From NCBI GenBank assembly GCA_026122225.1, contig JANEZZ010001383.1, forward strand, positions 233,493 through 297,492: a stretch of 64,000 nucleotides of DNA, given 5' to 3'. The translations under genes and the position numbers were made by a program. Every line of letters begins with the position of its first letter. The stretch's first letter is position 1. Under the pieces are notes generated by a model, which saw nothing but the letters and a program-made list of their open reading frames with translations, searched no databases and was not told the origin of the DNA. This stretch comes from Heloderma charlesbogerti (Eukaryota; Chordata; Lepidosauria; Squamata; Helodermatidae). This document shows, piece by piece, positions 21,980 to 33,419 of this stretch.

Positions 21980-22603
21980 CAGGTCATGCATGCCTTGGCT
22001 ACATCCTGTCTGGACAACTGTAACAGGCTCTACGTGGGGTTGCCTTTGAAGACTGTTCAGAAACTTCAGCTGGTCCAGAATGCTGTGGCCAGACTGTTGA
22101 CTGGAGCCAGTTTCAGGGAGCACATGACTCCCTTGTAACAGCAGCTTCACTGGCTACAGGTCTGATTCCGGGCACAATTCCAAGTGCTGGTTATGACTTA
22201 TAAAGCTCTATACGGCTTGGACCATGCTATGTGCTTTCTCCCATATGAGCCTGCCCAGTCCATAAGATCTTCTGAAGAGGCCCTTCTTTCAAGACCCCCA
22301 CCATCAGAGGCGCATTTGATGATGTAAGAGAGGGCCTTTTCGGTGGGGGCGCCCAGGCCATGGAACTCTCACCTGAGGGAGGCTAGGTTGGCTGTCCTTT
22401 CGATGGCAGGCAAAGCCGCTTTATTCTCGAAGGCCTTTGGCCTGTAAGTGTGTCTGGTGGGTTGGGTGCTGTTTTTATTCTGTCACTGTTAAGTTTTCAT
22501 TGTGTTTTAATGTGTTTTATTGTTTTAATCTATTTTAAATAGTTTTGTAAGCTGCCTGGAGTGCCATTTTTTGGTAGAAAGGCGGGGTAGAAATCACATA
22601 AAT
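21980..22603 (+). mobile_element. L2 LINE, C-terminal fragment
   Basis: The DNA carries GGCTCTACGTGGGGTTGCC and GGTCCAGAATGCTGTGGCC, then AGAGGGCCTTTTCGGTGG, the standard order of the L2 C-terminus, and a tail with GTAAGCTGCCTGGAG. Multiple stops. Confidence 0.8.
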
Positions 22604-22744
22604 AAATAGTGTTGGGGTCTCCAACCTGGTGGTGCCCGCAGACTCCTTTCTTGGCACCCACCAGACTCCCTGCCCCTCCTGATTTTTATTTTATTTCTTA
22701 AGATTTTAAAACAATACATTAAACAATTAGTTTTAATCAGGAAG

Positions 22745-24756
22745 ACAAGGTGGAAGACAACAGAAGAAGCCAACGTGGCTTCACAAAAAGCTTAGAGGTG
22801 ACCTGAAAACAAAAAAGGACACATATAGGAAGTGGAGAGAAGGCCAAGCAACAAAGGAAGAGTACAGGCAGGTAGCACAGAATTGCAGGGATGGCATCAG
22901 GAAGGCTAAAGCTGAGAACGAGCTGAGGCTAGCGAGAGATGCTAAAAGCAACAAAAAGGCTTTTTTCAGCTACGTGCACAGTAAAAGGCAGAGGAAAGAA
23001 ATGGTTGTTCAGCTATTAAATAAGGATTGCAAAACGATAACAGATGACAAAGAAAAGTCAGAGGTGCTCAATTCCTATTTTGGCTCAGTCTTCTCCCAAA
23101 AGGGGGTCTATGACCCCCCTGGCAAAGGCGAAGTACAGGCTGAACGGGCAGGATTGCAGCTTGAGATCGATAGGCATATGGTCAAGGAACACCTAATTAC
23201 TTTGAATGAGTTCAAATCTCCAGGGCCAGATGAACTGCATCCTAGAGTAATAAAGGAACTGGCAGAAGAACTCTCAGAACCGCTGTCTATTCTCTTTGAG
23301 AAATCATGGAGGACGGGGGAAGTGCCAGAAGAATGGAGGAGGGCTATGTTGTCCCTATCTGCAAAAAGGGCAAAAAGGAGGAACCTGGGAACTACAGACC
23401 AGTCAGTCTGACATCAATCCCTGGGAAAATTCTGGAGCAGATGATAAAGCAATCCATCTGTAAGCACCTTGAAAACAATGCCGTGATTACTCGAAGCCAA
23501 CATGGATTTGTCAAGAACAAGTCCTGCCAGACGAATCTGATCTCATTTTTTGATCACGTAATCTCCCTTGTGGACCATGGGAATGCTGTAGACATCATAT
23601 ACCTCGACTTCAGCAAAGCTTTCGACAAAGTGCCCCATGATATCCTGATGAGCAAACTAACTCAAAGTGGGCTAGATGAAGCAACGATCCGGTGGATCCA
23701 CAGTTGGCTACAGAATCAGACTCAAAGAGTGCTTCTCAATGGGACCTTCTCAAACTGGGGAGAAATAACAAGTGGGGTACCGCAGGGCTCATTCCTGGGC
23801 CCAGTGCTCTTCAACTTTTTTATTAATGACTTGGAGGAGGAGGTGCAGGGAATGCTGATCAAATCTGCAGATGACACAAAATTGGGCGGGATAGCTAATA
23901 CTTTGGAAGACAGAAACAAAATTCAAAGTAATCTGGATAGACTGGCGCACTGGGCAGAAAACAACAGAATGACATTTAATAGGGATAAATGCCAAGTTCT
24001 GCACCTAGAAAAAAGAAACCAAACGCATAGTTACAAGATGGGAGAAATGTGATTCAACAACACTACAAGCGAGAAGGATCTTGGAATTGTTGTCGATCAC
24101 AAGCTGAATATGAGCCAACACTGTGATGTGGCTGCAAAAAAGGCCAATGCTATTTTGGGCTGCATTAATAGATGCATAGCTTCCAAATCCCGGGAAGTCC
24201 TCGTTCCCCTCTACTCAGCACTGGTTAGGCCTCATCTGGAGTACTGTGTCCAGTTCTGGGCTCCACACTTTAAGAAGGATGCAGACAAACTGGAGAGGGT
24301 TCAGAGGAGGGCAACAAAGATGATCAGGAGACTGGAAACAAAGCCCTATGAAGAGAGACTGAAAGAACTGGGCATGTTTAGCCTTGAATAGAGAAGACTG
24401 AGGGGAGATATGATGGCGCTCTTCAAGTCCTTGAAAGGCTGTCCCAGAGAGGAAGGCCAGGATCTCTTCTCGATCATCCCAGAGTGCAAGACACGGAATC
24501 ATGGGCTCAAGTTCCAGGAAGCCAGATTCCGGCTGAACATCAGGAAAAACCTCCTGACTGTTAGAGCTATACGACAATGGAACCAATTACCTAGGGCGGT
24601 GGTGGGCTCTCCCACACTGGAGACGTTCAGGACGAGGCTGCACAGCCACCTGCCAGGGATGCTCTAACTTGGATCCCTGCACTGAGCAGGGGGTTGGACT
24701 CGATGGCCTTGTAGGCCCCTTCCAACCCTACTAGTCTATGATTCTATGATTCTAGG
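22745..24756 (+). mobile_element. CR1 LINE, about 2 kb
   Basis: 5'-truncated CR1 with ORF2 in three main pieces and the canonical 3' end with the ATTCTATG tail. AGGAAG before it and AGGAGG after it may be a short target duplication. Longest coding pieces: 22,974-23,411, 23,306-24,052 and 24,110-24,667. Confidence 0.9.
23306..24052 (+). pseudogene. CR1 reverse-transcriptase segment
   Basis: 248 codons covering the RT fingers and palm: NYRPVSLTSIPGKILEQMIK, IIYLDFSKAFDKVPHDIL (first catalytic Asp), VPQGSFLGPVLFNFFINDL and SADDTKLGG (normally FADD; the Phe is Ser here). The upstream N-terminal piece (22,974-23,411, another frame) overlaps it, so one frameshift lies near 23,330. Downstream a TGA after KMGEM breaks the frame before [20 protein letters not shown] at 24,100. 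Not functional as it stands. Confidence 0.85.
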
Positions 24757-25117
24757 AGGCCGGCATGCTGCAAAGTGAAGTGCTGCCCTCCAGCGTCATC
24801 TTTATCTGAGTTCAAAAGAGGGATTTTGTGTTTTGGAGCTCAGACCCCCACCTCTGTCTCATACTGAGGTTCTTGGGCAAGTTACATTTTTAGTCTCACC
24901 ACTTTCCCTTCTCAGAAAGAGGGTTTTGTGACCAGCCATCTGCACCATGGTAGCCATTTTATGAAGGACAAGCCCCACCATTGATGGCAGCCATTTTGTG
25001 ACAGTACGAACAACACTGTCTCAAATTCCAAAGGTGTCCACCAACCCATAAAGGTTGGGGACCCCTGCAGCGCTATTTATTGACTGGCAGTGGAAGCCCG
25101 AGCCCAGCTGCTCCCGG

Positions 25118-25195
25118 AGGTCCTTAACAAGGGTTCAATCTGGTCTTTAACAAGGGTTGGATCTAGGGTTGGTCCTTAACGAGGGTTGGAACTAG
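25118..25195 (+). repeat. Short tandem repeat, about 23-26 bp unit
   Basis: Variants of GGTCCTTAACAAGGGTTGGA occur three to four times in tandem. Confidence 0.7.
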
Positions 25196-25221
25196 GTCCT
25201 CCTGGAGGACGTCCCATTGAG

Positions 25222-25378
25222 ATTTGGCTCCTGCCCATACATATGAAGCTGGCAGACTACTGGACCATCAGCGTTGTCTGCTCTGATTGGGAGCAACTCT
25301 GCAGGGTTTTTCCCATCCCCTGCCCCCTGATCTGTTTCACGGGAGATCCCAGGGATTGAACTCAGAGCCTTCTGCAGA
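25222..25378 (-). mobile_element. tRNA-headed SINE (type 2), degraded
   Basis: Reversed, it shows GAGTTCAATCCCTGGGATC as a box B-like segment and the family body. The head is damaged. Confidence 0.55.
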
Positions 25379-25486
25379 TGACAATGGTGTTGATGGCCCC
25401 TTCGTTGAGGCCCAGGAGCCAGAAAATAAGATGGCAGCTTATTTTCTTACTCCTTCCTTTTGGGTCTTTAAAAAGGGAGAGATTGG

Positions 25487-25495
25487 GGGGGGGGA

Positions 25496-25580
<85 letters not shown>
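25487..25580. repeat. GA/GAAA microsatellite
   Basis: About fourteen GA units followed by about thirteen GAAA units. Frames through it give artefactual Arg/Glu/Lys-rich ORFs. Confidence 0.95.
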
Positions 25581-26129
25581 TCATCATGGAATTAAAGCAC
25601 CTGTTAGGTTTTCTACCATGTATGACATGTGGATGGCATTTCACTGCCAGGAATGGAATTAATCCAAATTAATTGTAGGCTTGCCACATTCAGAGAAAAG
25701 CTGCGTGTCAGGTGCCATGGATTAAGTGGCGGGGGAAGCAGGAGTGTCTAAATCAAGTCTTTGCTACAAAGATTAAAGGCTGGTTCCTTCGTTGTTCCCA
25801 CGTATAATGGCTCTTGACTTAAGGCTCCGTTCCAATGAATTTGGGCCAGAAACTCCTTCCGGCCTTGTGTTTCCCATGTTCTTTAACTGAATAGAAGACT
25901 GGAAGAGCCCCGTGCAGGACCAGACCACAGGTCCTTTGGCCTGATCCTGTGCAGGATGAGGCCAAAGGCCAGCCTTCAGTTTCCAGCACTGGCCACCCAG
26001 ATGCTTCCAGGAACGTGGTATACTGCCTCTGAAGATGGAGGTTCCATAGAGCCTCAATTGCGGCTTATCACTAGGTCTATTTCTGCCTACAAGGCTGTGG
26101 CTGAATCCAGGGGAGAACTGGCAGCGTCC

Positions 26130-26200
26130 CCAACTTTTTCAAACAGTACAAACTTTATGAGGACAGGCTGAAGAGTTTGGGGCTTTTAAACTTAGACCGG
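26130..26200 (+). mobile_element. CR1 LINE short fragment
   Basis: It reads about YKLYEDRLKSLGLLNLD, matching the CR1 [14 protein letters not shown] motif. Only 70 bp survive. Confidence 0.5.
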
Positions 26201-26202
26201 CC

Positions 26203-26403
26203 TTCCTCACACTGTGCTCTCTAGGGGTTTTGGACTACAACTCCTGTCATTCTCAGGATCTCGAATAGCAATGCTGAGGAGGCTATGTCTGTGACCCTGG
26301 AGAGATGGTGCCCATTAGAGTATACCAGCCTTCCCCATGCTAGCTGGGAATGGTGGGCATTGCAGTCCAATACATCTGGAGGCAACTGGTTGGCGAAGGC
26401 TCT
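26203..26403. mobile_element. Two palindromic MITE fragments
   Basis: 26,203-26,275 has CCTTCCTCACACTGTGC and TGGACTACAACTCC; 26,325-26,403 has CAGCCTTCCCC at one end and TTGGCGAAGGCT at the other. Both belong to the foldback family at 739-865. Confidence 0.5.
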
Positions 26404-27225
26404 TTTAGAGACACCTGAACCACGTCCCCCCCCCCCCGAAACAGCAACCCTCAGTCAGGCTACGAGCCGCTCCTGGACCTTTGCTGCTTTTCATCTTCAG
26501 TTTAGCAAAACGTGTACATCTTGTCTCCCTAAGGTTTCCTCGACAGGTTCTGGTGGTCAGGTTGAAAATCAGGTTCGGCAGAGACACTGAAGTTCCCTTT
26601 TCTAGGCCAAGACTCACCTTTAGCCTATTTAGGGAGAACAAAACCATCCACCTAAGGACACCACGCACGCCTCTTGATCAGCTCACTGGGACAATGCATG
26701 AGGTGGAGCTTTCAGTGCGGAATAAAAACGTGTCAGTTCATGAGGAAAGCCTCTCATTGCTTAGAACAGAACAGACTCCTCAAAGTAACTTTGTCAGCTT
26801 GCAAGAGGAAGCAATATTATTTTGTGATGAAGCCTTTGCCATAAGCCACATACCTGCCTATTACAAATAAGTCTTAATTATGTGTAAATGCAACAGTCCC
26901 ATGTTCTTCTCCAGTTTCCCCCTGCCTCCATCTCTCCCCCTGCTCCCAATTCATCTCTTGTCTCCCTCTGTGATTTTCTATTGGAAGCCCTTTGGGGAAG
27001 GGACCTGCCCCTTGATCCTTTGGAAAGCACCAGGCATGTGTCCACCTGACAGAGGCAGTGGGGGGAGCGTTGGGGGCCAGAATATATAGAGGCTGGGCGG
27101 CAGGCGCTGGCGGAGCGCTAAGGGCAGGCCATGCCATGCCAGGTAAGGGGAACAAGGGACAGATGTGTAGTATCTGTCCCCTGCTCTGGGCCTGTCCAGA
27201 GCCAAAGGATGGCTGGGGGAGGCGT
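26404..27225. other. No assigned gene; unassigned ORF 26,481-26,870
   Basis: A 129-codon + strand ORF lies in DNA without visible repeat signatures. It has no recognised domain, no signal peptide and no nearby exon-like partner. It may be a chance ORF. The sequence at 27,060-27,225 is GC-rich and could be the 5' region of the L2 that resumes after the MITE at 27,234, but I cannot show this. Confidence 0.25.
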
Positions 27226-27233
27226 GACTCCAC

Positions 27234-28103
27234 TAGGGATGTACGAAGGTTCCGCCACGGATCTCGGGGAGGCCGAATGCCACCACATTCGGCCCCCCGA
27301 AATCGGTGGTGGAACGCCCCCCCCCCCCCGGGACGGGACTTACCTTGGGTGGATCTTCCTGGCGGTGGCGGCGGCAGCCGGTCTTCTGACTGGCTGCCGC
27401 CGCCGCCATTTCCAGGTTAAAAAAACAAAAAACCCAAAAAAACGTGATAGGCTACGTAAAGATTTACATAGCCTATCACGGCTAGGTTTTAAAAAAACAC
27501 CATGATAGGCTACGTAAATGTTTACGTAGCCTATCACGGCTGACTTAAAAAAAACAAAAACGCGCATACGCAGCCGCCATTTGTGTTCCTTATTTTGGCA
27601 CGTCTTAGTCTACGTAAACATTTACGTAGACTAAGATGGCGAAAATAAGGGGAACGCAAATAGCGTAGCGTCTACACTATTTGCGTTCCCCTTATTTTCG
27701 TCGTCTTAGTCTACGTAAATGTTTACGTAGCCTAAGACGTGCCAAAATAAGGAACGCAAATGGTGGCGGCCATGGCCGCCGCCATTTGCATACGCTAAGT
27801 CAGCCGTGATAGGCTACGTAAACATTTACGTAGCCTATCGTGGCTGACTGCAGGGACGCAAACGGCGGTGGCTACGGCCGCCGCCATTTGCGTCCCTGCT
27901 AGCCAGTGGCTGGATGTCCAGCTGCTGGCGGAGCCGGCCAGCAGCTCCGTAGAATCGCTGTGGAACACAGCCGGCCAGCCAGGATTCCGGGGGGGAGGAA
28001 CGGAGCACCTCCCCCCCATCCAGGATTCCGGGGGGAGGGACGGAGCGCCCACCCCCACCATCAGCATAATCTGCGAAAGGTAAGTGATTTTCATACATCC
28101 CTG
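27234..28103 (+). mobile_element. hAT-like MITE made of nested palindromes, copy 2
   Basis: 870 bp, TAGGGATGTACGAAGG to CATACATCCCTG, flanked by GACTCCAC (27,226-27,233) and GACTCCAA (28,104-28,111), 7 of 8 matching. The interior holds five short palindromes of the form CTACGTAAA..TTTACGTAG at 27,443-27,480, 27,501-27,538, 27,601-27,638, 27,702-27,739 and 27,801-27,847. They are themselves arranged symmetrically about a loop at 27,664-27,676. No transposase is encoded. It is the same family as 1,601-2,136. Confidence 0.85.
27590..27755. repeat. Large nested palindrome
   Basis: The left arm (27,590-27,663, from TTCCTTATTTTGGCACG to ACGCAAATAG) is mirrored by the right arm (27,677-27,755, from CTATTTGCG to CCAAAATAAGGAA). 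Each arm contains its own smaller palindrome. Symmetry continues outward through CGCCATTTG and GCTGACTT blocks to the GATAGGCTACG palindromes. Confidence 0.9.
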
Positions 28104-31000
28104 GACTCCAACTTCTGGCTCTCGTCTGCTGCTCTGCAGTGCCAGGTCTGTTACCCAGCAAACATCCCTCATCCATGACATGATCCGGGATGAGGGTGCA
28201 GACCTGGCATGTATTACGGAGACCTGGCTGGCTGAGGCCGCTGCTCCAACTCTGACAGCCATGTGCCCAGCCGGTTTTTCGCATGCACAGCAGCCAAGGG
28301 CTGGGGATCGGGGAGGGGGAGTGGCTGTTATCTACCGGGAGTCCTTGGTCTTCATTAGACCCCCTCTCTGAAGAACAAGGTTGCTGAGTGCATGTACTGG
28401 AGGTTGGGCCCGAAGGGCAGTCTGGGGATTCTGCTTGTGTACTGTCCACCCCGCTGCACGACTGACTCCCTGGCCGAGGTGCTTGAGGTGGTCTCTGATG
28501 TGCGTGTGCAGTCCCCTAACTTATTGGTGTTGGGGGACTTCAATGTACATTCAGAGGCTGTCCTCACGGGGGCACCTCGGGACTTCATGGAGACCATGGC
28601 TTCCTGGGAGGTGCACCCTATTCCAACTGGGCCCACCCATGTAGCCGGTCATGCGCTAGACCTTGTGTTTGTTTCTGGAGGAGGAGGGAGTGATCTGGAA
28701 ATCAGGGATATATCCACCACCCCCTTGTCATGGTCAGATCACTATCTGGTGACGTTGGACTTCTCGGTTCCACTACCCCTCCGCAGGGGTGGAGGACCCA
28801 TTAAAATGGTCCGCCCCAGGCGTCCTATGGATCCGAATGGATTCCTGAACGTGCTTGGGAATTCTCTGAAGCACGCCAACGGCCACTCGGTCGAGACCCT
28901 GGTAGGTAGCTGGAATGCCGCAATCACTGGGGCATTAGATCGGGTGGCTCCGAAACACCCTCTCCCCCTGAACAGGGCTCGGAATGCATCATGGTTCAAC
29001 CCGCAGTTACGAGCTCTGAAACAGGAGGTGAGATGGCGAGAGCGCCGGTGGCAGAAGTCTCGCTCCAAAAATGATCGGACATGGGCCAGAGCTGTATCTT
29101 CAGCCTATCATGTGGCCGTGAAGGGAGCAAAAAAGGAATATTATGCTGCCTCTATTGTGTCCGCAGAGTGCTGTCCCAGGAGGCCGTTCCAAGTGGTCCG
29201 GAGCCTGGTCGATCCAGTTGCTCCAGAACCGCTGGAGCATTCTGAGGCCTCCTGTGAGGCCTTGGCAAGGCACTTTGCGGATATAATTGATCAAATCAGG
29301 AGTGTTATTCCGTGCACCATGGATACAGTTAGTGAGCAAGAGGTGGTCTGTGGCAAACCGGTTTTGTGGGATTGGTTTCAGCTTCTTCCTTCTGATGAAG
29401 TGGACAAGGTGCTTTCATCTGTAAGGCCGACCACATGCTTACTTGATCCTTGCCCATCTTGGCTCATTATGGGCTACAGAGAGAGAGTGGGTGAGAGGAT
29501 CAGGGTGGTGGTGAACGCCTCCCTTGAGGAGGGAGTGATGCCATCAGCCCTCAAGGAGGCAGTGGTAAGACCACTCTTAAAGAAGCCCTCCTTGGATCCC
29601 CAAGTTCTAAACAACTTTTGCCCAGTTTCGAATTGCCATTTTGGGGCAAGGTGATTGAGTGGGTGGTGGCGATGCAGTTGAGGGCACACTTGGAAGAAGC
29701 CGATTATCTAGATCCATCTCAGTCGGGCTTCAGGCCTGGACATGGGACAGAAATGGCCTTGGTCGCCTTGGTGGATGATATGAGGAGGGCTCTAGATAGG
29801 GGCGAATGCTCCTTCTTTGTTCTCCTCGACCTCTCAGCGGCTTTGAGCATTGGAGACACCGTATTACGGTGGTTCCGGTCCTTCCTCTCCAGCAGGTACC
29901 AGAGGGTGGCACTGGGAGAGGACGTTTCGCACCTATGGCTGCTCACTTGTGGCGTGCCACAGGGTCCCATCCTCTCCCCGATGCTATTTAACATCTATGT
30001 GAAGCCGCTGGGGGCCATCCTCAGGAGGTTTGGGGTGCGGTGTCATCAATATGCGGATGACACGCAGCTCTACCTCTCATTCAAATCTTCACCAAGGTTG
30101 GCCGTAGAATCCCCGTCCAAATGTTTGGAGACGGTGAGTGGCTGGATGGGGAGGAATAAGCTGAAGCTGAACCCTGACAAGACTGACGTACTTTTGGTGG
30201 GAGACAAGAGGAGGCTGGGGGATGTTGACCTGGTGTTGAATGGGGTACAGCTACCCTTGAAAGGCCAGGCCCACAGCCTGGGGGGTCATTTTGGACTCCC
30301 AGCTGTCCATGGAGGCTCAGGTGTCAGCTGTGAGCTGGACAGCGCTGTACAAACTCCATCTGATAAGGCGGTTGCGCCCCTTCCTTCCCAACCATCTGCT
30401 CCCATTGGTAATACATGCCCTGGTCTCCTCTCATTTAGACTACTGTAATGCGCTCCACGTGGGGTTACCCTTGAAGACGGTTTGGAAGCTGCAGCTGATA
30501 CAGAACGCGGCGGCTCGCCTGATTAAAGGCAGCCGCCGGCGAGATCACATCACTCCAGTGCTGAAGGAGCTGCACTGGCTACCAGTTGTTTTCCGGGCCA
30601 AATTCAAGGTGTTGGTTTTGACCTTTAAAAGCCCATATGATTCTGGCCCAGCCTATCTCAAGGAGCGCCTCCAGCAACACCAGACAGGCCACTTAACAAG
30701 ATCAGCCTCGGATGGCCTTCTCTCTGTCCCATCAGCCAGGACAGCTAGGCTGGTGAGGGCGAGGGAGAGGGCCTTCTCTGTGGTGGCCCCCACTCTGTGG
30801 AACTCCCTCCCTGGGGAACTCCGCCATGCCCCCTCTTTAATGAGCTTCCGCCGTGCGTTAAAAACGTGGTTATTCAGGCAGGCATTTTGGGTGGGTTAGG
30901 GTATTTTTTAGAAATATGATGTTTTTAATGTAGAATTCTATTGTTTTAAACTGTTTCTATTATTGTATATCACCCAGAGTGATGACCTAATATTCAACTT
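28104..31000 (+). mobile_element. Long L2 LINE, copy 1
   Basis: It covers the endonuclease (from about 28,150), reverse transcriptase and C-terminal region to an AT-rich 3' end. It is the most complete L2 in the window. Its sequence is very close to the copy at 39,505-41,290 over the shared 1.7 kb, so both are fairly young. The 5' end abuts the palindromic hAT-like MITE. Confidence 0.85.
28150..30899 (+). pseudogene. L2 endonuclease/reverse-transcriptase ORF, broken
   Basis: Order on the + strand: an endonuclease start with ARSV...DLACITETWL and GGGVAVIYR (28,150-28,370); the rest of the EN with LLVLGDFNVH, SDHYLVTLDFSV and the linker (28,392-29,654); RT with SGFRPGHGTEMALV, GVPQGPILSPMLFNIYVKPL and the catalytic YADDTQLYLSF (29,618-30,448); and the C-terminus with DYCNALHVGLPL and WNSLPGELR (30,291-30,899). 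Frameshifts fall near 28,380, 29,630 and 30,290. Compared with copy 2, about 48 bp are missing after DLSAA, removing the segment that carries the first catalytic Asp (AFDTVDH). Not functional. Confidence 0.85.
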
Positions 31001-31149
31001 GGTTGGTTGTCTATCGCAGAAATGTTGAAGTTGAGAGAAAAAAGACATAATTTGAGTAGAATATATGACACATTCTACAAATAAACATTCAGGATATTTA
31101 TGTGCAAGTAACAGAGAAAAGTCTGAGTTCTCTTCCCCCATATTAAACA

Positions 31150-32124
31150 TAGGGTGGCCACTGATGAATCACCAAAAAAGAGGATAAAAGAGAGCACAAA
31201 TTTGCATATGCTAATTTAGATTATAGACACACATTTAGAAATAATGATTACAATTTAAATAGAAATATAGTACATTTCACCAGAGTGTGGAAGACTGTGA
31301 CCAGGTGACCTATGCACCTGTCTGCTGTAGATGTGCTCATATACAGCAGACTTTTACTCTGGTTCTGCTCCGCCCCCAAGTTGATCAGGTCAGATGATGC
31401 ATGCCCCTCCCCATAGCTAATGCATCATTTCTTGCCCTAAACCTGGGGAGGGGGGGTTGTTGAAACTCTGCTTGTGGTGGGTTTTCCACTCACACCGTCT
31501 TCAGTGCAGTTTGGGAGTCCATGTGACTTCAGTTGGCGTCAGCATGGGCTGGTGGAAGCTGTGCTTGTTTGCGGAAGGGAATCGTTGCATGGGGCGGGGT
31601 CTGATGTCTACTTGGAAGTAACTCATTGCCTTGGGGATGGGAGTCAGCCCTGCTTTGAAAGGATGATGTTTCGACCCTGCGCTCGATCGCTGCTTGCCCC
31701 TTTAAATATTCACTGAGCACGAGTGGGGAGGGGAGCATAACGTTATGTACAGAAGTGCAAAGGTATGCAGAGCTTTACTGATTATAAAAGCTTCACTGGG
31801 GGGCGGGCAAAGAGCAAGCCTCCTTGCTTCCCCACACCTACCCATTTAATGACGTTCAGTTCTACTCGTTTGCCCCATGCAAACAGATTTTTTTTTAACG
31901 TATACACTGCATTACTGGCTACTGCCCTGGGAGGAGCTAACGCGATTTCATGAAAATCCATATTTAACTGGAACCGCCTCAAAAACGGTTTCCATGCAGA
32001 TTGGCCCCAGGTGCTAACAAGTCTTGATGGGCAACTATGGTTCTTTACCTTTAAACTGGATTTGGACAAGACATCCTTTCAAATAAAGGACTATCCTCTC
32101 TAAAAGAGGACATATGGCACCCTA
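31150..32124. mobile_element. Putative non-autonomous DNA element
   Basis: The ends are TAGGGTGGCCACTGATG and AGGACATATGGCACCCTA, inverted at about ten of the outer bases. AAAAAAGAGGA near the left matches CTCTCTAAAAGAGGA near the right. No matching target duplication was found and the interior has no ORF of note. The ends resemble the 118-bp element at 4,246-4,363. Confidence 0.45.
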
Positions 32125-32527
32125 CTTTCTCTCTGCTTTCTAAGGAGGAGGTGGGAGGCTTTCACTTTGCCTGGAGGTGAGAACAAGATATTGAGTCCAG
32201 AATTTCCCATGAGATTTTGTGGTAAATCTGCAAAGGAGAACTGTGATTATGGCCAAGGTTGGGAAGATTCATAATAACCTCAGCACAGACCTGGCGATCC
32301 CCCAAAATATCTTCCCCAGGGCCCTCCACCTCTTTGTCCCAAACCACAGGGAACCTTGCAGAGTGACTGCACCACCTTTTTATCTCATCAGCTTTTCCTC
32401 CTAGAGAACCTCTGTATCATAACCTCACTCTGATCACGGAAGCCCACAAACATCCCCAAGAACTACCACATCTTGCTTCTGACTTTAATTAAAAATCAAA
32501 TTGTTTAGGACACACCACTTTTCTATA

Positions 32528-32928
32528 GGGCTTCTTCAAATGGAGCTTTTATCTTGCTATTGAGATTGCTCACTCACCGATGTTTGTGGGCCGTTTAGAT
32601 GTGGGCCCTTTAGATGACCTCGTGAACCTCCCGAGCATCTCCTGCACTAAGTGACCTTTATTCTGTTTTTAAATAGATCAGAGGTAATGAGCTATCAAAT
32701 TACCCCACTTGTGTTCCGCTTGAGTTCCCTCCATGAAAAAGGAAAACCCGCAAGGAGAGGAGCTGGACCAATGAAACATATGGAAGACTCAGATAAGGGG
32801 GAGGAGGAGGGGGAAGGGGAGGGGGGAAGGAAGCGTGTGTAAAGGGAGTCCGTTGTGGTCCTGCATTTAAAACGGAAGCAGAAAGCCCCGTTTTAAATGC
32901 AGGATTTTAGGCTGGTGTAGAGATGCTC
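32528..32928 (+). mobile_element. Harbinger-like MITE
   Basis: 401 bp from GGGCTTCTTCAAATGGAGC to GGCTGGTGTAGAGATGCTC, flanked by ATA on both sides (32,525-32,527 and 32,929-32,931). The ends are imperfect inverted repeats of about 30 bp. Block B has no insertion at this point, which gives an empty site near 44,090. Confidence 0.75.
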
Positions 32929-33419
32929 ATAGCGTTGCTCACTCCTAAATGCTTGAAATTCTTCTTGTCTGTTATCTCAGGAAGATGTACAACAGCCCAG
33001 GCAGGTAGGTAAAAGATATTATCCTCATTATTATCTATATTATTGCCTATGGGGAGACTGCGGCTGACAGACAGCGCTCACCTAGTCAGTTTATGCCAGT
33101 GGTGAGACTCAACCTATGGCCTTCCTGATTCATCTAATGTTGCCTTTGAAGAAAATTAAGGGGTGATTATATTAAGTGGCTGCTGGATTGTACTTGCACA
33201 AATCACTATCCAAGGAAATGAACTTGGCTGCAGCCTGAAGAGCCTTACGGGGCAGATCAGTGCACTTCCCACAATGCAACGTGCTTATTCTTTTACAGAG
33301 TAGCAGCTTCACACACCCACACTGCAATGCTGCAGGCCAATTTGGCGTGGGTGGGAAGGTAGAAAGGGCAGATGCTGAAAAAAGTGACTGGCTAACACCA
33401 CGGATGTTAGTCTATCTGA

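Larger units (their letters stand above)
22612..25067 (+). mobile_element. hAT-like element interrupted by CR1
   Basis: The left end is TTGGGGTCTCCAACC and the right end GGTTGGGGACCCCTG, 15-bp inverted ends with few differences. The left part stops near 22,744 and the element resumes at 24,757 (AGGAGGCCGGCATGCTGC, as at 11,370). The intervening 2 kb is a CR1. Flanking octamers do not match, so the target duplication is not visible. Confidence 0.75.

Noticed and set aside
25287..25662. Arg/Glu/Lys-rich ORFs
   Set aside because: They are translations of the GA/GAAA microsatellite.
26481..26870. 129-codon + strand ORF in non-repetitive DNA
   Set aside because: No homology I can name and no splice or promoter support. 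Kept only as an unassigned stretch.
27443..27847. CRISPR-like array
   Set aside because: The repeated units are palindromes of varying length within a MITE, with no regular spacers and a eukaryotic context.
32162..32347. Possible chemokine last exon on the - strand (acceptor-like TTCTCCTTTGCAG)
   Set aside because: Neither block A nor block B encodes the expected Cys and Trp pattern after the acceptor, and the reading is not conserved between them.
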